DNA of 64,000 bases, from NCBI RefSeq assembly GCF_001296045.1, contig NZ_LJHS01000012.1, positions 248,001 to 312,000 on the forward strand. Reading direction: 5' to 3'. The stretch comes from Rhizobium sp. AAP43 (GTDB lineage Bacteria > Pseudomonadota > Alphaproteobacteria > Rhizobiales > Rhizobiaceae). This document shows positions 56,833 to 64,000 of the stretch, one piece after another (positions within the stretch are counted from its first letter, which is position 1; the number at the start of each line of letters is the position of its first letter). Below the pieces are notes generated by a model. It did not search any database. It had not been told where the DNA came from and saw only the letters and a program-made list of their open reading frames with translations. The position numbers and the translations under genes were made by a program.

Positions 56833-58394
56833 CGGAAGGATGGCGCTATATCGCTTTGCGTGAGGCGCAAATCAGCGTATTTTCCCGCCAAACCTGGGAA
56901 AATGCCTTGCGAGTGACGAGCAGATTGACCGCGATCGACAGACTGTGGCGCCAAAGCGGTGCCCGCTGCGGCCGCGTTGCGTTGCTCGCAGGTCTCGTCG
57001 TGGTGCCGCTTGGCGCAAACCATCATCTGCACGCCGCGCCGGATGACAGGTCTTCGATCACGACAGGCGCAGTCCCGCCACGACCGGAGCGCGACGATCT
57101 GGTGACGACCCCGGTCGTTGCGGCGGAAAAGCCGGACCCGGCCTTGGAACTCCGCGCCAAGCGCGATGAGGTTAGCAGCGAACTGCAGGAAGTGGCACGC
57201 ACCATGCAGCTTTCGGCAGAAAAGACGGCCGAGCTCGAAAAGAGTATCGCCGAGATCACGAAATCCTCGGAGAGCCTGAAATCGGCCCTGCTGGAATCTG
57301 CCGCACGCCGCAAGGACATCGAGAACAAGATCAGTGCTGGCGAGAAGCGACTGGCCGATATCGGTGTGCGCGAGGACAAGATCCGCGCCTCCTTCAAGGA
57401 CCGTCGCGCCGTGCTCGCCGAAGTCCTGGCCGCTCTCCAGCGCATGGGACGCAATCCGCCGCCGGCTTTGCTCGTCAGCCCGGAGGATGCACTGGCATCG
57501 GTGCGCACCGCCATCCTGCTCGGCGCAGTCGTGCCCGGCGTCCGCCAAGAGACAGACAAGCTGGCAGGCGACCTTAAAGAGTTGATTGCGCTGCGCGACG
57601 CCAGCCGCACCGAGATGGAAAACCTCGTCACGACCATTGCCAGCCGCCAGGAGGAAGAACGGCGGATGGACATGCTTCTGGTCGAGAATGACCGGCTCGC
57701 ACGCACCAATTCACTGCAGCTGCAGGCCGAACGCAAGCAGGCGGAAAGCCTTGCCGAACGCGTCACCACGATGGAAGCGCTGATCGCATCGCTCGAGAAC
57801 GAGATCACTTCGGTACGCCAGGCCGCAGAACTCGCCCGCGCCGAAGAGACGCGCCGGGCCCAGATGACCGAGGACCAGAAGGCACGGGCTCGTGATTTGG
57901 CCCAGTCGGGATTGCCTGATAAAAACCGTATTGCGCCAGCATATCCGTTCTCCGAATTGCAGCAGAAGCTAGACCTGCCAGTGGCGGGCGAAACGCTGCG
58001 TCAGTTCGGCGATCCGGATGGAACCGGGCATCAGGCACAGGGCACCGTGATTGCTGCTCAGCCCGGCGCTCTGGTGACTGCACCGGCCGATGGTTGGGTT
58101 GTGTTTGCCGGCAATTTCAGAAGCTACGGTCAGATGATCATTCTGAACACGGGCGAAGGCTATCACATGGTGCTGTCCGGCATGGACCGCATCACGACGG
58201 GACAGGGCAAGTTTGTGCTGTCTGGAGAGCCGCTGGCGACCATGGGTGAAAAAAGAGTGGCCAGTGCCATTGCTTTGGCGCTGGAAACGGAGCGTCCTAC
58301 TCTTTACATAGAACTGCGAAAAGACGGTAAACCGGTTGATTCCCGTCCTTGGTGGGCCGGAGGCGATTCTGGAAAGGCACAGAATGATACGTAG
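56829..58394 (+). CDS. EnvC-type murein hydrolase activator (coiled coil plus degenerate LytM)
   Basis: 521 residues: an N-terminal hydrophobic export segment (about 47-67), a long coiled coil (about 100-355, rich in Glu/Lys/Arg/Ala heptads) and a C-terminal LytM/M23-like domain (LDLPVAGETLRQFGDPDG...GDSG). Catalytic motifs are lost: the GxHxxxD site is GHQAQGT and the HxH site is TLYIELR. Like E. coli EnvC it should activate amidases during cell division rather than cut peptidoglycan. GTG 56829 overlaps the rlmH stop. It overlaps ctpA by 11 bp. Confidence 0.9.
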   Translation: MTEGWRYIALREAQISVFSRQTWENALRVTSRLTAIDRLWRQSGARCGRVALLAGLVVVPLGANHHLHAAPDDRSSITTGAVPPRPERDDLVTTPVVAAEKPDPALELRAKRDEVSSELQEVARTMQLSAEKTAELEKSIAEITKSSESLKSALLESAARRKDIENKISAGEKRLADIGVREDKIRASFKDRRAVLAEVLAALQRMGRNPPPALLVSPEDALASVRTAILLGAVVPGVRQETDKLAGDLKELIALRDASRTEMENLVTTIASRQEEERRMDMLLVENDRLARTNSLQLQAERKQAESLAERVTTMEALIASLENEITSVRQAAELARAEETRRAQMTEDQKARARDLAQSGLPDKNRIAPAYPFSELQQKLDLPVAGETLRQFGDPDGTGHQAQGTVIAAQPGALVTAPADGWVVFAGNFRSYGQMIILNTGEGYHMVLSGMDRITTGQGKFVLSGEPLATMGEKRVASAIALALETERPTLYIELRKDGKPVDSRPWWAGGDSGKAQNDT

Positions 58395-59703
58395 GGTCTC
58401 TCTTCTCCTCGTCGGCGCCCTGATGGGCGCAACTGCGATGAGTGTCATTTATTCGGCGGGCGTCCCGGCTCAGGCTGCGGGTGCATCCACCTACAAGGAA
58501 CTCTCGATCTTCGGCGACGTCTTCGAGCGCATCCGCGCGCAATACGTCACGCCGCCGGATGAAAACAAGCTCGTGGAGAGCGCCATCAACGGCATGCTCA
58601 CCTCGCTTGACCCCCATTCGGTCTACATGAACGCCAAGGATGCGGCGGACATGCAGACCCAGACCCGCGGTGAATTCGGCGGCATCGGCATTGAAGTGAC
58701 GATGGAAGAAGAACTGGTCAAGGTCATCACGCCGATCGATGACACGCCCGGCGCCAAGGCCGGCATTCTGGCCGGCGACTTCATCTCGGATATCAACGGT
58801 GAAAGCGTTCGCGGCCTCAAGCTTGAGGAAGCGGTCGAAAAGATGCGCGGCGCGGTCAACACGCCGATCAAGCTGACCATCCTGCGTAAGGGTGCCGACA
58901 AGCCGATCGACATCACCGTCACTCGCGAAATCATCCCGATCCGCGCCGTCAAGTCACGCGTCGAAGGTGATGTCGGCTATCTCCGCGTCATCTCCTTCAC
59001 GGAGAAGACCTATGACGACCTGGAAGCCGCGATCGAGAAGATCAAGAAGGAAGTCCCGGCCGACAAGCTGAAGGGCTATGTTCTCGACCTGCGCCTCAAC
59101 CCGGGCGGTCTGCTCGACCAGGCGATCTACGTCTCCGACGCCTTCCTGGAACGTGGCGAAGTGGTCTCCACCCGCTCGCGCGATCCGCAGGACACCCGCC
59201 GCTTCAACGCGACCGCCGGTGATCTGACCGATGGCAAGCCGGTGATCGTGCTTGTCAATGGCGGCTCGGCCTCGGCGTCTGAAATCGTCGCCGGCGCCCT
59301 GCAGGATCTGAAGCGCGCGACCGTGCTCGGCACCCGCTCCTTCGGCAAGGGTTCGGTCCAGACCATCATCCCGATGGGCGAAAAGGGCGCGCTGCGTCTG
59401 ACCACGGCGCTGTACTACACGCCGTCGGGCCGTTCGATCCAGGGCACCGGCATCGAGCCTGACATCAAGGTCGAGCAGCCCCTGCCGGAAGAACTCCAGG
59501 GCAAGGTCCGCTCCGAAGGTGAATCGGCCCTGCCGGGTCACATCAAGGGCAATGCCGAAACCGATGAAGGCTCCGGCTCGGTCGCCTATGTCCCGCCGGA
59601 AGCCAAGGATGACGTCCAGCTCAACCAGGCGCTTGACCTGCTGCGCGGCGTGAAGACCGATCCGGCCTTCCCGGCCGATCCGCAGAAGGCATCGCTGCAG
59701 TAA
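58384..59703 (+). CDS. ctpA: Carboxy-terminal processing protease CtpA (S41)
   Basis: 439 residues with an N-terminal signal/anchor (MIRRVSLLLVGALMGATAMSVIYSAGVPAQA), a PDZ domain (GIGIEVTMEEELVKVITPIDDTPGAKAGILAGDFI) and an S41 protease domain with catalytic serine in NGGSASASEIVAGAL and lysine in FGKGSVQT. It is a periplasmic protease acting on envelope proteins. ATG 58384 follows GGAAAGG. Coupled to the EnvC-like gene, suggesting joint work on the wall. Confidence 0.96.
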   Translation: MIRRVSLLLVGALMGATAMSVIYSAGVPAQAAGASTYKELSIFGDVFERIRAQYVTPPDENKLVESAINGMLTSLDPHSVYMNAKDAADMQTQTRGEFGGIGIEVTMEEELVKVITPIDDTPGAKAGILAGDFISDINGESVRGLKLEEAVEKMRGAVNTPIKLTILRKGADKPIDITVTREIIPIRAVKSRVEGDVGYLRVISFTEKTYDDLEAAIEKIKKEVPADKLKGYVLDLRLNPGGLLDQAIYVSDAFLERGEVVSTRSRDPQDTRRFNATAGDLTDGKPVIVLVNGGSASASEIVAGALQDLKRATVLGTRSFGKGSVQTIIPMGEKGALRLTTALYYTPSGRSIQGTGIEPDIKVEQPLPEELQGKVRSEGESALPGHIKGNAETDEGSGSVAYVPPEAKDDVQLNQALDLLRGVKTDPAFPADPQKASLQ

Positions 59704-59718
59704 ACCGCTATCGCCGCC

Positions 59719-59764
59719 GCCCGCGTCTCCCTCAAGGCGCGGGCGTTCGGATCTTCAGGATCCG
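59719..59764. terminator. Two hairpins after ctpA
   Basis: gcccgcg/cgcgggc (59719-59744, 12-base loop) and cggatc ttcag gatccg (59748-59764, perfect 6-bp stem) occupy most of the 84-bp gap before the YibQ-like gene. Neither has a T-tract; attenuation rather than full termination is possible. Confidence 0.35.
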
Positions 59765-59787
59765 CCACATTCATCGGAAGTCTCGGC

Positions 59788-60960
59788 ATGGATCTGCATG
59801 CACCGCTCGGTCAGGAGCGAAAGGGCGGCCACCGCCGCAAGCGTCGCATACGTTTGTCCACCCTGTCCTCCGTTGCAGCCGGTCTCGCCCTGGTCGGCGT
59901 GTCCGCCTGGACAGCACTTTCGCCGCTACCCCTCTCCATCGAAGCTCCGATCAGCCTGACGCCCCCCGCAGCCGAACCGCCCGTGCTCGCCGAGGGAACC
60001 CAACGTGACACGACCGAAAGCCCTGCTGCCGGTATATCGGCAAGCGGCCCCCGTGACGGCGCCAATGTGCGACGCACAACAACGGCGGACGGCAATGTCG
60101 TGACCACGTTCAGCCCCACCTCGCGCCAGGGCCCCGTTATCATCGGCGCAACGAACACACAGGATCCCCGTCTCGCCGGCCTGCCCAATGAGGATCTGCT
60201 CGAAGACACACCCGAAGGCCGCCTGCCGGTCGTGTCGGATACGGGTCTGCGCCCGGTCGATTATTACGCCAGGCCCTGGTCCGGTGCCCGCGGCACGAAG
60301 ATCGCCATCGTCATCGGCGGCATCGGCCTGAGCCAGACGGGCAGCCAGAAGGCCGTGCGCGACCTGTCGGATGATATCACCCTTGCCTTTGCCGCGACTG
60401 GCAACAGCCTGCAGCGCTGGATGCAGGAAGCCCGCCGCAAGGGGCATGAGATCGTGCTGCAAGTTCCGATGGAGCCCTTCGACTATCCGAATAATGATCC
60501 GGGCCGCGATACGCTTCTGGCCGAGGCGGGTGCCGCATCGAACCTTGAAAACCTGCACAAGGCGATGGGTCAGATCACCAACTATACCGGCATCATGAAC
60601 TATATGGGCGCCCGCTTCCTCGCCGACGACAAGGCGATGGATCCGATCATGCGCGACATTGCCGCGCGCGGTCTGCTGTTCCTGGACGATGGCTCGACGG
60701 CGCGCTCGCTGTCCGGGGATTACGCCAAGGCCGTCGGCTTTCCGCATGCTTTCGCCGATGTCGTCATCGACAGCCAGATCGATAGCCAGGCGATCCTCGC
60801 AAAGCTCGACGAACTGGAACGCATCGCCCGCCGCAACGGCCAGGCCATCGGCGTCGGCGCTGCCTTTGATGAAACCATAGACGCCGTGGCCAAATGGCGC
60901 GAAGAAGCCGTGGCCCGTGGCATCGAGATCGTCGGCGTCTCCGCCATCGCCGCCGATTGA
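59788..60960 (+). CDS. Divergent polysaccharide deacetylase family protein (YibQ-like)
   Basis: 390 residues with a basic N-terminus, one membrane/export segment (about residues 24-46), a Pro/Thr-rich linker and a C-terminal NodB-fold domain: [53 protein letters not shown] and [14 protein letters not shown]. Canonical deacetylase metal ligands are altered, which is normal for this family; the function is unknown but envelope-related. It follows ctpA as in other Rhizobiales. Confidence 0.9.
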   Translation: MDLHAPLGQERKGGHRRKRRIRLSTLSSVAAGLALVGVSAWTALSPLPLSIEAPISLTPPAAEPPVLAEGTQRDTTESPAAGISASGPRDGANVRRTTTADGNVVTTFSPTSRQGPVIIGATNTQDPRLAGLPNEDLLEDTPEGRLPVVSDTGLRPVDYYARPWSGARGTKIAIVIGGIGLSQTGSQKAVRDLSDDITLAFAATGNSLQRWMQEARRKGHEIVLQVPMEPFDYPNNDPGRDTLLAEAGAASNLENLHKAMGQITNYTGIMNYMGARFLADDKAMDPIMRDIAARGLLFLDDGSTARSLSGDYAKAVGFPHAFADVVIDSQIDSQAILAKLDELERIARRNGQAIGVGAAFDETIDAVAKWREEAVARGIEIVGVSAIAAD

Positions 60961-61001
60961 AGACGAAACCCGCAGGCACCGTGCGAACCGAGAGCAGCCC
61001 C

Positions 61002-61532
61002 ATGACATCCGAAGACTTGAGCCCGAAAATCAAGGCCGAAGATTTGCCCTACCGCCCCTGCGTCGGCATCATGGTGCTGAACAGGGCCGGCCTCGTCTGG
61101 GCCGGCCGACGCATCTCGGAAGGCAATTCCGAATATGACGGCTCGCCGCAGCTCTGGCAGATGCCCCAGGGTGGCATCGACGCGGGCGAGGCGCCACTGC
61201 CTGCCGCCATGCGCGAGCTTTATGAAGAAACCGGCATGAAGACCGTCTCGCTGCTGGCCGAAGCCGGCCGCTGGATCAATTACGACCTGCCGGCCCACCT
61301 GATCGGCATCGGCCTGCGCGGCAAGTATCGCGGCCAGACCCAGCGCTGGTTCGCCTTCCGCTTCGAAGGCGACGAGAACGAGATCGCCATCAACCCGCCG
61401 CCCGGCGGCCATCAGCCGGAATTCGATGCCTGGGAATGGAAGCCGATGCAGGATCTGCCCGACCTGATCGTGCCCTTCAAGCGCGCCGTCTACGAAGAAG
61501 TCGTGGCGGAGTTCTCCCACCTGGCAGGCTGA
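61002..61532 (+). CDS. rppH: RNA pyrophosphohydrolase RppH
   Basis: 176-residue Nudix hydrolase. [22 protein letters not shown] and [27 protein letters not shown] carry the complete Nudix box (GX5EX7REUXEEXGU), and [11 protein letters not shown] plus [10 protein letters not shown] are RppH-specific. It removes pyrophosphate from mRNA 5' ends to start decay. ATG 61002 is preferred; an in-frame GTG at 60981 is possible. Confidence 0.95.
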   Translation: MTSEDLSPKIKAEDLPYRPCVGIMVLNRAGLVWAGRRISEGNSEYDGSPQLWQMPQGGIDAGEAPLPAAMRELYEETGMKTVSLLAEAGRWINYDLPAHLIGIGLRGKYRGQTQRWFAFRFEGDENEIAINPPPGGHQPEFDAWEWKPMQDLPDLIVPFKRAVYEEVVAEFSHLAG

Positions 61533-61544
61533 GCGGCAACCCGT

Positions 61545-61943
61545 TCATAACCCCGTCGCGACCGCAAAACCTTCATCCGCCCAGCCGGTCATGCCGCCGA
61601 TCATCACCTTCACCTTGCGGCCAAGCCGGGCCAGCCGAAGGGCTGCCTTGTCGGTGCCGTTGCAATGCGGTCCGGCGCAATAGACCACGAACAGCGTATC
61701 CTCGGGCCATTCCGCCATCTTCCGCTCCGTCATCTTGCCATGCGGCAGGTTGATCGCGCCTGGCACATGCGCCTTTTCGAACAATGCAGGTCCGCGCACG
61801 TCGAGAAGCACGAAATCCGGCTCCCCCTTTTCCAACACCGCATGCACGTCCCAGCAATCCGTCTCGAAGGAAAGCCGTGCCGCATAGTGAGCCGCGACCA
61901 GGGCAGGATCGGCGGCGGGAATTTCAGTGACATGGCTCGGCAT
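61545..61943 (-). CDS. Rhodanese-like sulfurtransferase
   Basis: 132-residue single rhodanese domain: DFVLLDVRGPALFEKAHVPGAINLPHGKM and VVYCAGPHCNGTDKAALRLARLG with the active-site cysteine in YCAGPHCNG, ending GGMTGWADEGF. AAGGAG lies 6 nt before ATG 61943; the ATG at 61949 abuts that site and is rejected. It is divergent from the FtrA-type regulator, its likely controller. The role in sulfide or thiosulfate handling is unproven. Confidence 0.9.
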   Translation of the reverse strand: MPSHVTEIPAADPALVAAHYAARLSFETDCWDVHAVLEKGEPDFVLLDVRGPALFEKAHVPGAINLPHGKMTERKMAEWPEDTLFVVYCAGPHCNGTDKAALRLARLGRKVKVMIGGMTGWADEGFAVATGL

Positions 61944-62037
61944 GGGCATCTCCTTGGTGTTTCGATGGAGAGATCTTGCCTTTTTACAGCAATGAGCGAA
62001 ACTGGCCTGAATGCCAACATGCGTAAAGATTGCGCCA

Positions 62038-63027
62038 ATGAATTCACCCTTCGCCTCCTCCCCCCTCACCGGTCCCCGTGTCGTCACGCTGGCCTATGAC
62101 GGCCTCTGCACCTTCGAATTCGGCGTGGCGGTGGAAGTCTTCGGTTTGGCGCGGCCGGAACTGGGCAATGACTGGTATCGCCATGCCACCGCTGCCATCG
62201 AGCCCGGCCCCTTGCGCGCGGCCGGCGGCCTCACCGTCACGACGAGCGGCAATCTCGACCTCATCGCCGAAGCCGATCTGATCGTCGTGCCCGGTTGGCG
62301 CGGTATCGGCGAACCCGTTCCAGCGCTGCTCATCGAAACCCTGCGTGCTGCCCATGCCCGCGGTGCAAGGCTGATGTCCCTCTGCTCGGGACTTGCGGTT
62401 CTGGCTGCCACCGGCCTTCTCGACGGCCACCGCGCCACCACCCACTGGCGTTATGCCGATGCGATCCGCAGCCGCTTCCCTCTGATCAAGCTCGATCCGG
62501 ACGTGCTCTATGTCGATGAAGGGCAGGTGATGACCGCCGCCGGCAGTGCAGCCGGCATCGATCTTTGTCTCCATGTAGTGCGCCGTGATTTCGGCGCAGA
62601 AGCCGCCAACAGCGTTGCCCGCCGCCTCGTCGTGCCGCCGCATCGCGAGGGTGGCCAGGCCCAGTTCATCGTCAAACCCGTACCGCAGGAGCGCGAAGGC
62701 CAGCGCCTCGCGCCCCTTATCGACTGGATCGATGGCAATCTTGATCGGGAAGTAACGCTTGCCGAAATGGCCGCGCGCGCCGGCATGAGCACGCGCAGCT
62801 TCCAACGCAAGTTCAAGGACTTGACCGGCTCGGCCCCGGGCGAATTCCTGCTCGCCCGCCGCCTGCGCCACGCTTGCGATCTGCTGGAGCGCCAGGCAGA
62901 CCTGTCACTCGATGACATCGCACTTGCCGCAGGCTTCGGCACGCCGGCGACGCTCCGCCACCACTTCCGTACCCGGCTTGCCACCAGCCCCGCCGCCTAT
63001 CGCGCGCGCTTCGGCCATGCAGCCTGA
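62038..63027 (+). CDS. ftrA: GlxA/FtrA-type AraC-family transcriptional regulator
   Basis: 329 residues: an N-terminal DJ-1/PfpI-like amidotransferase-fold domain (VTLAYDGLCTFEFGVAVEVFGL, SLCSGLAVLAATGLLDGHRATTHW) and a C-terminal AraC domain with two helix-turn-helices (VTLAEMAARAGMSTRSFQRKFKDLTGSAPGEFLLARRLRHA; LSLDDIALAAGFGTPATLRHHFRTRLATSPAAYRARF). FtrA proteins are encoded divergently from a rhodanese in many Proteobacteria, as here. ATG 62038 was chosen for the normal N-terminal length; ATG 62011 is possible. Confidence 0.9.
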   Translation: MNSPFASSPLTGPRVVTLAYDGLCTFEFGVAVEVFGLARPELGNDWYRHATAAIEPGPLRAAGGLTVTTSGNLDLIAEADLIVVPGWRGIGEPVPALLIETLRAAHARGARLMSLCSGLAVLAATGLLDGHRATTHWRYADAIRSRFPLIKLDPDVLYVDEGQVMTAAGSAAGIDLCLHVVRRDFGAEAANSVARRLVVPPHREGGQAQFIVKPVPQEREGQRLAPLIDWIDGNLDREVTLAEMAARAGMSTRSFQRKFKDLTGSAPGEFLLARRLRHACDLLERQADLSLDDIALAAGFGTPATLRHHFRTRLATSPAAYRARFGHAA

Positions 63028-63035
63028 GCCCGGCC

Positions 63036-63785
63036 TCACTTCACCGCCGCATTGCCGCCATCGGCATAGAGTGCCGAACCGGCAACAAAACTCCCCATTG
63101 GCCCGGCCAGGAACAGTGCGGCCGCCGCGATCTCTTCCGGCTGCGCAATCCGCTTCAGCGCATGCAAGGACGCAGCCCAGTCCTTCTGCGTCTGGTCGCC
63201 CGCCATCGCCGTATCGGTCCCTCCCGGCAGGAGCGCATTGGCCCGAATGCCTTCGGCGCCGTAATCGGCGGTGATACCCTTCACCAGCCCCATCAACCCG
63301 GCTTTCGCCGCACCATAGGCAGCCATGCTTGGCAAGCCGACGCTGGTGCCGACGAAGCTGGAAACGAAGACGAGCGCACCGCCACCATTCGCCTGCATGG
63401 CGGGGATCTGTGCCCGAGCCGCCAGAAAGGCACAAGTGAGGTTGCCATCGACCACGGACTGCCACTCCGCAGGGTCCAGTGTCGCAAGGGGACCGATCCG
63501 TCCGACAGTGCCGGCATTGTTGATCGCAATATCGAGCCGGCCGAAGGCTTCGAGAGCCGTGTCGACCAGCCGCCGATGCGTGTCTGCCTGGCGAACATCT
63601 CCGGCGACCGCCTGGACGATGCCGCCGCTTGCCCGGATATCCGCTGCAACCCGGTCGAGCGCTTCCGCCCGCCGAGCATTGATGACGACGGCTGCACCTT
63701 CGCGCGCAAAGAGCACGGCCGTCGCACGCCCAATGCCAGAAGACGCGCCGGTGATGATGGCAACCTTGCCCTGAAGACTGTTCAT
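63036..63785 (-). CDS. Short-chain dehydrogenase/reductase
   Basis: 249 residues of the classical SDR family: cofactor motif TGASSGIG (residues about 13-20), NNAG, catalytic serine in VFVSSFVG, and YGAAKAG (YxxxK). INARR after the second strand suggests NADP preference. AGGAGG precedes ATG 63785. It converges with ftrA (8 bp apart). Substrate unknown. Confidence 0.92.
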   Translation of the reverse strand: MNSLQGKVAIITGASSGIGRATAVLFAREGAAVVINARRAEALDRVAADIRASGGIVQAVAGDVRQADTHRRLVDTALEAFGRLDIAINNAGTVGRIGPLATLDPAEWQSVVDGNLTCAFLAARAQIPAMQANGGGALVFVSSFVGTSVGLPSMAAYGAAKAGLMGLVKGITADYGAEGIRANALLPGGTDTAMAGDQTQKDWAASLHALKRIAQPEEIAAAALFLAGPMGSFVAGSALYADGGNAAVK

Positions 63786-63934
63786 GATGATGACCTCCTG
63801 TTTCAGGAGGCCAGACATAGAGAGGCGCAAGGGTGTCGCGACACCCGTTTCTTGTTTGCACCAGACAAAGGGCAATGGATGAGTTGAGGCAGGTGGAACG
63901 TGGAAAGGCGGTTCTTGCGGCCTTCGAGGCAATT

Positions 63935-64000
63935 TCACCGCTCGGCGGCAGCCGCCTCGTCAGCGCTTTCCTCGATGCGCTCCATGTCGTCGTCCGACAG
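63935..64000 (-). CDS. C-terminal end of an unidentified gene (start outside window)
   Basis: On the minus strand a frame enters from the window edge and reads LSDDDMERIEESADEAAAAER before a TGA at 63935-63937. Only 21 residues are visible, acidic and alanine-rich as many C-terminal tails are. Codon use fits the neighbours. Identity cannot be determined. Confidence 0.4.
   Translation of the reverse strand: MSDDDMERIEESADEAAAAER

Overview
The window looks like chromosomal DNA of a Rhizobiales bacterium, most likely Rhizobiaceae. This rests on high-GC codon use, ATGA-type overlaps throughout, and a core block in the order tRNA-Ser / rplU / rpmA / GNAT / obgE / proB / proA / nadD / rsfS / rlmH / EnvC-like / ctpA / yibQ-like / rppH. 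An FtrA-type regulator divergent from a rhodanese and an EcfG/RpoE2-type stress promoter also fit. No insertion sequences, phage genes or CRISPR arrays were seen. The assignment is inference from gene content, not a database match.

Layout. 1-7 kb: a sulfur block with a cut-off FAD/NAD(P) protein, cysTWA, a divergent Rrf2-type regulator with four cysteines, a shortened acyl-CoA-dehydrogenase-like protein with a flavin reductase and a small upstream ORF, and the sulfate-binding protein sbp. A 20-bp motif containing GTAGAA occurs in three of the promoter regions. 7.4-15.3 kb: complete kdpFABCDE with an extra 27-residue membrane peptide ahead of kdpF. 15.4-17.6 kb: a chemoreceptor. 18.0-20.9 kb: a tightly coupled trio of photolyase-like FAD protein, DCC thiol-oxidoreductase-like protein and COQ8/ADCK-like kinase. 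21.2-23.4 kb: a stress-type operon (PepSY, 17M-like protein) and a PHB-depolymerase-type esterase.

23.8-32.6 kb: a coxCMSLDEFG cluster for a form I aerobic carbon monoxide dehydrogenase. CoxL carries the AYRCSFR active-site loop with Cys388 and Glu763, so CO oxidation is a credible capacity. 32.9-41.7 kb: a locus related in content to E. coli ydjXYZ-ynjABCDEF: YnjBCD-type ABC transporter, SelD-type FAD oxidoreductase, TVP38/TMEM64 membrane protein, CDP-alcohol phosphatidyltransferase and MerA/Lpd-like flavoprotein, with an ECF sigma factor and a zinc-finger anti-sigma factor embedded. Its function is unknown and it is the best candidate for an undescribed system here. 42.7-47.9 kb: a five-gene peptide-type ABC transporter.

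48-64 kb: mostly core functions, namely ribosomal proteins L21 and L27, acetyltransferases, Obg GTPase, proline biosynthesis, NAD biosynthesis, ribosome silencing and rRNA methylation, cell-envelope proteins and RNA pyrophosphohydrolase. It closes with rhodanese/ftrA, a short-chain dehydrogenase and the end of an unidentified gene.
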